Positions 1-7,049 of a stretch of DNA of 55,590 bases are shown piece by piece. Within the stretch, counting starts at the first letter, position 1; the number at the start of each line of letters is the position of its first letter. The stretch lies in NCBI GenBank assembly GCA_012271135.1, contig JAAXGZ010000017.1, positions 1-55,590 of the forward strand. Reading direction: 5' to 3'. Below the pieces are notes generated by a model. The model saw nothing but the letters and a program-made list of their open reading frames with translations. It was not told the origin of the DNA and made no database searches. The translations under genes were made by a program, and so were the position numbers. This stretch comes from Caldilineales bacterium. GTDB lineage: Bacteria; Chloroflexota; Anaerolineae; Caldilineales; Caldilineaceae.

Positions 1-1116
1 CTCCATTGCCGGTGTTGGGGGCAGAAACACCCGCCGCCGGTTGCCTTCCGCGACGACGGCCATGAGCCGACTGCCGATCCGTCCCGCCTGCCCCTCGGCG
101 CGGATGTAGGGAAAGGGCATGGCTACGCCCGAAAGCAGGCATCGTCCTCCCGAACGATCCACGGTCTTGGTGGGTGGTGTGCCGCTCCCCAAACGAACTT
201 CGTATGTAATCGTTTTGCCGTCCTCGTGGAATGTCGGCTGGACCCAAGCTCGTTGATTGGCTTTGGTACTCAGCATGAACGAACTGGTAAGGGGAACATG
301 TGCTCCCTGTCTTGACGGATCGGGACTGGCTACCGTGCGAACCCAGAGGAAGGCAATGACGGTAAGCTCCTGTCCCTCCAGTCCTTGCAGGTCGTCTCGT
401 CCAACGGTCATGTGATTTTCGATGCGGACTCGCGGGTAGAGGTGCCCTATCCGATCCCAAGCCCGTTCGCGCATCCACTCGGCGTATAGCAGGATGTCTT
501 CCGCCAACCCTGTGGCCCTCACCGATGGCGCGGTTCCGTCCAGTCTCTTCCGTGCCTCCGGATGAACTGGAGGACGGTTGGCAAACCATCCTGGTATTTC
601 GCATGTGGCCTTGGAGATCAGAGCGGCTACGGGATTCAGATCGGAACCGACCGCACGGAATCCCAGTCGCTGGGCCTCAAGAACAATGGAGCCGCCACCG
701 CAAAAAGGGTCGCGGATGGTCGGACCGTGCAGTTGAAGATAGTCCAAAGCTCCGCTAGTCGACATGGGCGGCTCCTCACCTCTATCCCTGGCGATGGAAT
801 GTACGATTTCCCGCCGGGCACGGCCCAACACTTCTTCGTTGTTGGAGTTTTCCCATATGACCAAGTCACGCATGATGTGGAACAAACGCTCGCGTTCCTG
901 TTGCTGTGCTTCCTCGGATGGAAACAGATCGGGCCACTCCGCTGGATCGTCAACCGCTTGGGCGAAGAGTACTGCTCTGCAGGTGGCCAAAGGTTTCCGG
1001 GACCACCACAAATGCAGAGTGGATGGATGGCCGTGTCGGATCGACTTTTCACGTGCTGATGCCTTGTTGATGGCATCAAGCGGCATGGCGGATTCGATCA
1101 GTTTTCTGCGGGACAC
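1..1116 (-). CDS. DUF1156-type DNA methylase, 3' part cut off by window start
   Basis: Partial gene, at least 372 residues, running off the left edge. The N-terminus begins with the DUF1156 signature (residues about 10-45: PLDAINKAS..., KSIRHGHPSTLHLWWSRKPL) and is followed by the SAM-binding motif DPFCGGGSI near residues 136-144, with a GSDLNP acidic motif about 20 residues later. This is the architecture of the large adenine-specific DNA methylases with an internal Zn-ribbon (COG1743), usually around 900 residues, so more than half should lie outside the window. I chose the GTG at 1116 because AAGGA sits 7 nt upstream; the next in-frame ATG is at 1086. Homologues are often part of anti-phage loci together with DUF499 and helicase genes, none of which is visible here. 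The gene lies 68 nt downstream of the recombinase gene on the same strand. The family call is firm; the role in defence is inference. Confidence 0.85.
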   Translation of the reverse strand, partial: MSRRKLIESAMPLDAINKASAREKSIRHGHPSTLHLWWSRKPLATCRAVLFAQAVDDPAEWPDLFPSEEAQQQERERLFHIMRDLVIWENSNNEEVLGRARREIVHSIARDRGEEPPMSTSGALDYLQLHGPTIRDPFCGGGSIVLEAQRLGFRAVGSDLNPVAALISKATCEIPGWFANRPPVHPEARKRLDGTAPSVRATGLAEDILLYAEWMRERAWDRIGHLYPRVRIENHMTVGRDDLQGLEGQELTVIAFLWVRTVASPDPSRQGAHVPLTSSFMLSTKANQRAWVQPTFHEDGKTITYEVRLGSGTPPTKTVDRSGGRCLLSGVAMPFPYIRAEGQAGRIGSRLMAVVAEGNRRRVFLPPTPAME

Positions 1117-1184
1117 GGCAATTCCTTGAGTTGAAACTGACCCTGATGGTCAGGCCTTGGAGGCACCGGCTGCGGGACACCCAG

Positions 1185-2150
1185 TCATGTCTGGGTGTGA
1201 AGCTCCACCAGCAGCGGATCATGGCTCCAGGCGCGCATGACAATGCTGTTCAGTCGCTCCCTGCGCCTGGGGCACCAAGGCGCGTAGTACTGTTCCGTCA
1301 CGCGGATGCTGCTGTGGCCCAAGAGTACGCTGACATCCTCCATTGAGGTTCCGGCTTTCAGCAACTCCACGGCGAATGTGTCTCGAAACCGATGGGGTCT
1401 GCCGCCCGTTATACCCGCTGTGCGGAATTTGAGTTTGAGACGGGCTCCCCATCTCTTGGTTACTGTCTCCTTCAGACACTTACCAGTCCAGAAGAAGTGT
1501 TCTTCGGAAACGTTGGGAAACGAGGACAGGGCTTGGATCACACAGTCCGGCACCGGGACGGTGACCGGTTCTCCTGTCTTGGCTCGATGCAGGAAGAGGA
1601 TCCCGTCACTGAGGGCATCCTTGCGCAAGGTACAAGCGTCACTGATAGCCAGGCCGGAATATCGCATCAACAAGACCAAGGCCCGGGAGTCGGGTGTGCT
1701 TTCGCAGACCCGCAGAATTTCTCGCATCTCTTCAACGTCAAATGGGAGTGTGGGCTTGCGGTCGTATCTTGGCGGACGCAAGGCGGAGGCGGGACTGGTG
1801 AGCAACCAGTTCCGCTCGACCAGATACCGCGCGAATGCCTTGATCTGCGTCAACATGCGAGTCTGGGTCGAGGGTTGGTAGGTCCGGGTCAGGCTGTTGC
1901 GCCAATCCCTCAAAACATCCGGGGTGACCTCGGTCACGGCCTGAAGACCCTGTCCCGCAACGAAGTTCGAGAAGGAACCCAGTGTGGCACTGTAGGTTCT
2001 TAGGGTGGCTCGGGCGAGGTTGCGCGCCTCAAGGTCATCAAGGAAGTGGTGGAGCGCGTTTTCCAGGTCTGGTGCGCGAACACCATTGCTCGGCCTGCGA
2101 CCAATGCATTCCGGGTCAAGTGGGTCTGTTCTGGCGCGGTTGTCATCCAC
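1185..2150 (-). CDS. Tyrosine recombinase / integrase with Arg I replaced by Ala
   Basis: 321-residue phage-integrase family protein that would cut and rejoin DNA through a covalent phosphotyrosine. An N-terminal SAM-like core-binding domain spans roughly residues 28-115 and the catalytic domain about 130-300. Visible catalytic residues are Lys191 (RAKTGEP), His253 and Arg256 (RPHRFRDTF), His279 (LLGHSS) and Tyr288 (TEQYY). The first catalytic arginine, normally in a GLRxxE-type motif, is Ala168 here (YSGLAISDA; codon GCT at 1649-1647). The flanking family pattern is intact, so this looks like a true substitution rather than an alignment error. The ribosome binding site is weak (AGAGTGG). The gene is adjacent to a DNA methylase, which suits an integrated island. 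It may be inactive or need a partner subunit; recombination activity cannot be judged from sequence alone. Confidence 0.88.
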   Translation of the reverse strand: MDDNRARTDPLDPECIGRRPSNGVRAPDLENALHHFLDDLEARNLARATLRTYSATLGSFSNFVAGQGLQAVTEVTPDVLRDWRNSLTRTYQPSTQTRMLTQIKAFARYLVERNWLLTSPASALRPPRYDRKPTLPFDVEEMREILRVCESTPDSRALVLLMRYSGLAISDACTLRKDALSDGILFLHRAKTGEPVTVPVPDCVIQALSSFPNVSEEHFFWTGKCLKETVTKRWGARLKLKFRTAGITGGRPHRFRDTFAVELLKAGTSMEDVSVLLGHSSIRVTEQYYAPWCPRRRERLNSIVMRAWSHDPLLVELHTQT

Positions 2151-2244
2151 TCTGGGAGAGTTTCCGTTGGACTTGGTGCGGATCGGGAAATCGAGGCCGG
2201 GCAGGAATTGCTACGTGCCCATCGAGTCTGGGCCCAACGTCCTG

Positions 2245-3039
2245 TCAATACAGATCTCGCTTACCTCCGGGTGCCGCCTTGCCATCCTTAACCTCCGTGA
2301 CAATGTCCCGGGCTGATCCACCCAACAGGGCGGCATCGGAAAGCAGCGTCGTGAACTGATAGCCCAGTTCTTGGGCGTACAGGGCATACTCGGCCGAACC
2401 GACATGGATGCCGGCATAGACGCCGTGGTGCTGGCAACGCTCCGCGATCTTCACCACTGCGTCAAACGCGGTGCCCTCGCGGTGATCCGAGGTGGGCGGC
2501 AGTCCGTAGCTTTGGGCGAGGTCGGCCGGGCCAACATAGATGGAGTTTAGGCCCTCAACCGACAAAATCGCGTCGATGTTGTCCACGGCCTGCTTCGTCT
2601 CAATCATGGCCATGACCACGATCTCGTTGTTGGCCTCCGACGGATAGTCCGCGCCACCGTAGAGCCGGGCACGGTTGGGGCCGTGGCTGCGGTAGCCAAT
2701 GGGCGGGTACAGGCAGGATCCGACAAACTTCTCGCACTGCTCCCGCGTGTTGATCATTGGACAGATGATCCCGTAGCAGCCGGCATCCAGCAGCTTCATG
2801 ATGATGCCTTCCTCGTTCCACGGCACCCGGGCTAGGGGCACGGTGTCGGTGGTCGAAATGGCGGTTAGCATCGGCACGGCCTGGGTGTAGTCCACCGGAC
2901 CGTGCTGCATGTCGATGGTCAGGCTGTCCCAACCTGCATGCGACATGACTTCTGCGGCATAGGAGTGCCCCAAGGCACACCAGCCGTTGACTACCAGGTC
3001 GCCCTGGCGGAATAGTTCGAGAACCCTGTTTTTGCGCAT
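2245..3039 (-). CDS. HpcH/HpaI aldolase family protein
   Basis: 264-residue TIM-barrel class II aldolase of the HpcH/HpaI (2-keto-3-deoxy sugar acid / 2,4-dihydroxyhept-2-enedioate aldolase) family, expected to split a 2-keto-3-deoxy acid into pyruvate or a related keto acid plus an aldehyde. The catalytic His is in IDMQHGPVDY, the arginine in PLARVPW, and the divalent-metal ligands are the Glu of AMIET and the Asp of VGPADLA. Length is normal for the family. It is the last gene of a leftward cluster (MFS transporter, two Gfo/Idh/MocA oxidoreductases, aldolase), 43 nt after the preceding gene, so it probably performs the final carbon-carbon cleavage in a sugar or sugar-acid degradation route. 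The exact substrate cannot be read from sequence. Confidence 0.92.
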   Translation of the reverse strand: MRKNRVLELFRQGDLVVNGWCALGHSYAAEVMSHAGWDSLTIDMQHGPVDYTQAVPMLTAISTTDTVPLARVPWNEEGIIMKLLDAGCYGIICPMINTREQCEKFVGSCLYPPIGYRSHGPNRARLYGGADYPSEANNEIVVMAMIETKQAVDNIDAILSVEGLNSIYVGPADLAQSYGLPPTSDHREGTAFDAVVKIAERCQHHGVYAGIHVGSAEYALYAQELGYQFTTLLSDAALLGGSARDIVTEVKDGKAAPGGKRDLY

Positions 3040-3082
3040 TCGTTGTGCCCTTCCGGCGGGGGTACCGCCCTGGTGAATTCGG

Positions 3083-4330
3083 TCAAATCAACTTGTGGTA
3101 TTTGTCAATCTCGCGCTGATAGTCGTCGGCGGAATTGTCTAGGACTTCGTCTAGGGTCACCTGCCGCTTCAGGTGCGAGGATTCGATCATGGCGAAGCTG
3201 CAGGCGAGGTCCATAAGCCCTTCATGGCCCGAAGTTTCGATCTGACCCTTTTCCTTGATCGCAGTCAGGAAGTCCAGGCCCTGGATGGCAAACCCGTCCG
3301 TCAGACCGAGCGGGAAGTGCCGGTCCCTCTCCGCTGCTGTAACTTCCTGCTGGTAGAGCTCGACCAGGTTGGCCGATGTTCCCGAGGCGGAATGCAACCG
3401 GCCACCCACGATCGCCCCTTCTGTACCGTAGAAGGCCGGTGCGCCCAACACCTCCACTGGCGGGCCGTGCAGGCCCCACGACCACAGCAGTTGGCCGATG
3501 GCTCCGTTCTCGAAGCCGAAGCAGGCCAGGTGGGTGTCGTCCACGTCCACGGCAACCGGGTTGTCGCGGTTCGTGTCCCCGGGCATGTAGCGGTTGGGTT
3601 CAAGGGTCGGGGTATGGGCGGACACCCAGGCCACTTCGCCGAACACATGGCGCAAACCGTGGAACTGATGAACTCCGATGTCGATGGTGCCTCCGCCGCC
3701 TCCGCGTACCTTTTGGTGTCGCCACGGGGTTTCCGCCACGACCTTGGTCGGCGACCAGAGGCCTCCCAGCGAGCCGGAGATTGCCAATTGCGGCGATCCG
3801 ATGCGGCCTGTCGCGACTGCCCAGGCCGCCGCCCGGCCGGACAGGCTCTGCCGCACATTCTCGAAGACGCCGAGAACACAGCTGTTGTATTGTGCTTGGC
3901 GGATCATCTGCTGGCCGGCGCGCACCGAGATGGCCAAGGGTTTCTGGGTGTGGACGTGCAGACCGGCGTCGAGCGCGCTGTCGGCCACCTGGTGGTGGAT
4001 ATCCAAGGCTGTCAGGTCGATGACGGCATCCACCGTTCCCGACCCCACCATCTCCCGAAAGTCGGTGAAGATGTCCACGTCCGCGTTGCTGTGGAGGTCG
4101 GTGACATAGGTGTGTGGTGCTGCCAGGGGATCGCCGGTCGAGGGATCCAGGACCGGCGGACGCGGTGGAGGGCCTTCGCCGCGCCGGGCAAACATGAGGG
4201 CATCGTCACGGTTGCGTGCAACCAGCGCTGTAACCCGAAAGTCGTCCACTCCCTTCTCGATCAGGCGCAACAACCCCTGCAGATGGGCGTTGAGGATGCG
4301 TCCGCATCCCACGATGCCGAGTCGAATCAT
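3083..4330 (-). CDS. Gfo/Idh/MocA family oxidoreductase (copy 1 of locus)
   Basis: 415-residue NAD(P)-dependent dehydrogenase of the glucose-fructose oxidoreductase / inositol dehydrogenase family. The N-terminal Rossmann fold starts with GIVGCGRI (residues 5-12); the C-terminal alpha/beta domain includes the GVHQFHGLRHVFG segment typical of the substrate pocket. The usual EKP motif that carries the catalytic-site lysine reads QKP here (HTQKPLAIS), so the lysine is kept and the glutamate is lost. It is longer than the 330-380 residues common for the family because of an insertion after the first strand region (FARRGEGPPPRPPVLDPSTG). It sits 40 nt after the second Gfo/Idh gene and 43 nt before the aldolase, consistent with one mRNA. 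The substrate is unknown, probably a sugar, sugar acid or cyclitol. Confidence 0.92.
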   Translation of the reverse strand: MIRLGIVGCGRILNAHLQGLLRLIEKGVDDFRVTALVARNRDDALMFARRGEGPPPRPPVLDPSTGDPLAAPHTYVTDLHSNADVDIFTDFREMVGSGTVDAVIDLTALDIHHQVADSALDAGLHVHTQKPLAISVRAGQQMIRQAQYNSCVLGVFENVRQSLSGRAAAWAVATGRIGSPQLAISGSLGGLWSPTKVVAETPWRHQKVRGGGGGTIDIGVHQFHGLRHVFGEVAWVSAHTPTLEPNRYMPGDTNRDNPVAVDVDDTHLACFGFENGAIGQLLWSWGLHGPPVEVLGAPAFYGTEGAIVGGRLHSASGTSANLVELYQQEVTAAERDRHFPLGLTDGFAIQGLDFLTAIKEKGQIETSGHEGLMDLACSFAMIESSHLKRQVTLDEVLDNSADDYQREIDKYHKLI

Positions 4331-4370
4331 CGATCCCCCTTGAAACTTGCTTGGCGGTGATTCCGGGTAC

Positions 4371-5411
4371 CTACACGTACGGGTTCATGAACGGCAACGG
4401 CAGGGATACCGCCTTGCCCGTGTGGCAGCTCTCCAGGCCCGCCTGCAGAATCTCCTGGGCATTGCGCCCCACGGTGTCCGTGCACAACGGGATGATGTCG
4501 GTGCCGTTGACCAGATGGTTGAGGAAGCAGGCCGTGGCGGACGACCAGTGCTCCGGCACGGGGGACGGATCGACTTCGACGCCCATGTCGTGCTCCTCGG
4601 TGGCCAGCAGCAGCCGGTCGCTGGTGATCTGCAATGTGCCTGCGGTGCCGTACAGGACCCCGACGTAGGAGGTCACGTGGCCGATCTGCGACCAGGAGGC
4701 TTCGGTCACCGACATGGCATCGGGGTAGTTGAGGATCAGGATGGCGTTGTCTTCCTGTGGCGAAAAGTCGTGAACCAGCCTGTTGGACACGCCCGTGACG
4801 GTGGAGGGGCGGCCCAGGACCGCGGCGGCCAGGGCTGCGCCGTAGCAGCAATAGTCCATGAGCGCGCCGGCTCCGTTGAGTTCGGAGTCGTACAGCCACT
4901 CGCAGAAGTACTCCGAACATCCCAGGGCCTGAGGGCCGTTGTGGGCCGATCGATACCGCGTACTGAATACCCGCCCGATGTCGCCGGCCTCCGCCATGGC
5001 GAGGGCCTGCTGCATCGACGGCCACCAGGCGAAGGGCCAGTTGATCATCAGGGCCCGATCCGATTCGCGGCTGGCTTGCAGCATCACGTCCGCCAGGGCG
5101 ACGGAACTGGCCATCGGTTTCTCCACCAGCACAGGCAAGTCTGTGGCCAGGGCCGTGGCGGCATTGGCGGCTCCGTTAAGGTTGTCCCCGAACACGTAGA
5201 CGGCATCCAGGGCCTCGTCGGACAGCATCTCCTCCGGTTCGTCGTAGACACGCTCGCAGGAAGTGTCCGCCCGGACCTTGTCCCGTAGTTCCTCGTTCGG
5301 ATCGGCGGCCGCCACCAGGCGACCCAGGTCCGATGCCTCCAGTTCGGCCAGATTGCCCCAGGCGTGGTCATGGGTCAGGCCCAGAACACCGATCTTCAGT
5401 TCTTCTGCCAT
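4371..5411 (-). CDS. Gfo/Idh/MocA family oxidoreductase (copy 2 of locus)
   Basis: 346-residue NAD(P)-binding dehydrogenase, paralogous in fold but clearly divergent from its neighbour at 3083-4330. The Rossmann motif is atypical: KIGVLGLTHDHAWGN replaces the classic GxGxxG with GLTHDH. The EKP motif is intact (VEKPMASSVAL), and the C-terminal domain contains the GALMDYCCYGAALAAAVLG segment in which family members carry the conserved Asp/Tyr pair. It lies 54 nt after the MFS gene and 40 nt before the first Gfo/Idh gene, all leftward, so it belongs to the same operon. Two dehydrogenases in series with an aldolase suggest sequential oxidation of a sugar before cleavage, but that pathway is inferred from neighbourhood only. 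Confidence 0.9.
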   Translation of the reverse strand: MAEELKIGVLGLTHDHAWGNLAELEASDLGRLVAAADPNEELRDKVRADTSCERVYDEPEEMLSDEALDAVYVFGDNLNGAANAATALATDLPVLVEKPMASSVALADVMLQASRESDRALMINWPFAWWPSMQQALAMAEAGDIGRVFSTRYRSAHNGPQALGCSEYFCEWLYDSELNGAGALMDYCCYGAALAAAVLGRPSTVTGVSNRLVHDFSPQEDNAILILNYPDAMSVTEASWSQIGHVTSYVGVLYGTAGTLQITSDRLLLATEEHDMGVEVDPSPVPEHWSSATACFLNHLVNGTDIIPLCTDTVGRNAQEILQAGLESCHTGKAVSLPLPFMNPYV

Positions 5412-5465
5412 GTGGTTCCCCGATGCGTTGGTCCGACGCGATTGGCTGTCGGCATGGTGTGAGAG

Positions 5466-6692
5466 TTAGGTGGACTGGCCGGCGACCTGGGGTGTGAGCA
5501 CTGCGCCGCGCCGCATGAGGGCGAACAGCACGCTGCTGGTGAAGTAGGACACGGCACAGACCGCGAACAGGAAGGTGAAGCCTCGCCAGTCGACGAGCGT
5601 GCCGCCAATGGCCAAGCCAATTATATTGCCGGCCCCCATGGCCGTGCCATAGATGCCCACGTTGCTGCCCCGGCTCTTGCGGTTTCCCAGTTGGGTCGCG
5701 TGCAGCATGGACGTGATCGTGTAGGAGGCGAAGCCCCAGCCCCGGCTAATCTGGGCGGAAATCAGGACGGGACCGACCACGGCACTCCTGAGGGACACGT
5801 AACCGGCCATCGTCAAGGCCAGGCTGAGGCCGCTGGAGGCCAGGATCAGAAGACTGCCGAAGCTGTCGGCCAGCACACCGATGAAGGGCATGAGCACCCC
5901 CTCGACCAAGGCGGCCAGGCCCCACAGCCAGTTGGCTGCTTCGCTGGGCATGCCAAGGCTCCGCAGGAAATTGGGAAACATCGACGTCTGGGCCGAGTGG
6001 GCAATGTTCCAGAGCACGACTCCGGTCAGGAACAGGAGTGCCATCGGGTCCCGCAGGCTGAAGCGGGAGGCGGTGGCTTCCTTGGCCGTGGCTTCGCTGG
6101 CGGTCTGCGGCGGCAGGTCTTGGACCAGGAGGCCGATCAGCGTGGCCAACAGATACCCCCCGGAGGCAAACAGGTAGGCCTGCTGCAGGCCGAGGCGGTT
6201 GATCACGATGCCGGAGGCCAGGGCTCCGGCGGCAAACGCGATGGAGCCAAACCCGCGATAGGTGCCGATACGGCGTCCCTGATTGTCGCTTTGGGCCACC
6301 CAGTCGCCAATCAAGGTGAGTCCCACGGTCATGTAGGCGGCAATGGCAATGTGGTCCATTACCATGATGGCCCAGATTTGCTCGACGGATCTGGCCTGGG
6401 ACAGCAGGGCCAGGCCAACGGTCAGGACCGCCAGCGCCCCGAGGACAATCGGCTTGCGGCGGCCAAGGTGGTCGGACCAGCGGCCGAAGGCATAGTTGGC
6501 GCCCAGTGAAACCAGGCTGCTGGTGGTCAGCACGGCGGAGATGCGGGAAAAGCTGGCCCCCAGCTCCCTCAGGTAGATGGACAGCGACGGCCCGGTGGTG
6601 CCCATCCCCACGAACATGAGGAACTGGATCGCGGTCAGGAGGCTGACATTGTCCAGCCGCACGGACAGGGAACCGCGCCATCGTTTGAGCAT
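5466..6692 (-). CDS. MFS transporter, first gene of leftward sugar operon
   Basis: 408-residue major facilitator superfamily permease with about 12 hydrophobic segments, the first around residues 15-35 and the last near 370-395. The loop between helices 2 and 3 contains FGRWSDHLGRRKP, the classic MFS signature (D, R/K-rich). There is no signal peptide beyond the first membrane segment. It is the promoter-proximal gene of the cluster MFS - Gfo/Idh - Gfo/Idh - aldolase, so the likely job is uptake of the substrate degraded by the enzymes downstream; an efflux role is also possible in this superfamily. A TATAAT box lies upstream on the same strand (6772-6767). Confidence 0.9.
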   Translation of the reverse strand: MLKRWRGSLSVRLDNVSLLTAIQFLMFVGMGTTGPSLSIYLRELGASFSRISAVLTTSSLVSLGANYAFGRWSDHLGRRKPIVLGALAVLTVGLALLSQARSVEQIWAIMVMDHIAIAAYMTVGLTLIGDWVAQSDNQGRRIGTYRGFGSIAFAAGALASGIVINRLGLQQAYLFASGGYLLATLIGLLVQDLPPQTASEATAKEATASRFSLRDPMALLFLTGVVLWNIAHSAQTSMFPNFLRSLGMPSEAANWLWGLAALVEGVLMPFIGVLADSFGSLLILASSGLSLALTMAGYVSLRSAVVGPVLISAQISRGWGFASYTITSMLHATQLGNRKSRGSNVGIYGTAMGAGNIIGLAIGGTLVDWRGFTFLFAVCAVSYFTSSVLFALMRRGAVLTPQVAGQST

Positions 6693-6712
6693 GTCGGATG
6701 AATCCAGGGGGA

Positions 6713-6766
6713 GGAGCCGGCCGGCGGATGTCCGGCGGGAGTGCCGGTCGGCCGGCAGACGGCTCC
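6713..6766. repeat. Nested CCGGC-rich inverted repeats in the leader of the MFS operon
   Basis: GGAGCC at 6713-6718 is matched by GGCTCC at 6761-6766, and the interior is packed with CCGGC/GCCGG units that can pair in several registers. The element lies between the TATAAT box at 6767-6772 and the MFS start at 6692, so it would be transcribed as the 5' leader on the minus strand. It could be a protein operator or an RNA structure controlling the operon; there is no direct evidence for either. Confidence 0.45.
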
Positions 6767-6772
6767 ATTATA
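6767..6772 (-). promoter_or_regulatory. Predicted -10 box of the MFS / Gfo-Idh / aldolase operon
   Basis: On the minus strand this reads TATAAT, a perfect consensus -10 hexamer, about 75 nt upstream of the MFS start codon. No good TTGACA-like -35 is seen at 16-18 nt spacing (CGGAAA is the best), which suggests dependence on an activator or a non-standard sigma contact. Confidence 0.5.
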
Positions 6773-6894
6773 GGTTGGCGGGACGCTGTTTCCGCCTGTC
6801 CTGCATTCGACGGAGCGCCGTCCGGCCGTGCGTGCTCCTGCTGTTGGTCGTCGAGCATCGAGTGAGTGTGACGAGTGGGACAGTGCGAACGGAA

Positions 6895-6922
6895 TTGACG
6901 CAAATGGTCCGGTGGCTAGAAT
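6895..6922 (+). promoter_or_regulatory. Predicted sigma-70 type promoter of the glucosidase gene
   Basis: TTGACG at 6895-6900 and TAGAAT at 6917-6922 are separated by 16 nt, a near-consensus pair. Transcription would start near 6930, giving a leader of about 120 nt before the glucosidase ATG at 7050. The 6693-7049 gap thus holds two divergent promoters, the inverted repeats described at 6713-6766 and no gene. Confidence 0.6.
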
Positions 6923-7049
6923 TGGGGCATATATCGAACGGTTGACAGCAAGCTCTGTGCTACAGGGCCCAGAGTCGTTTCAGACTTGCGCAACTTTGTG
7001 CGCGTTGCAGGTTTCACTGCAGGTTCATTCCCACCGTATTGGCAGTCTC

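Noticed and set aside
5691-6509. 272-codon plus-strand open frame
   Set aside because: Gly/Gln/His-rich shadow of the MFS gene.
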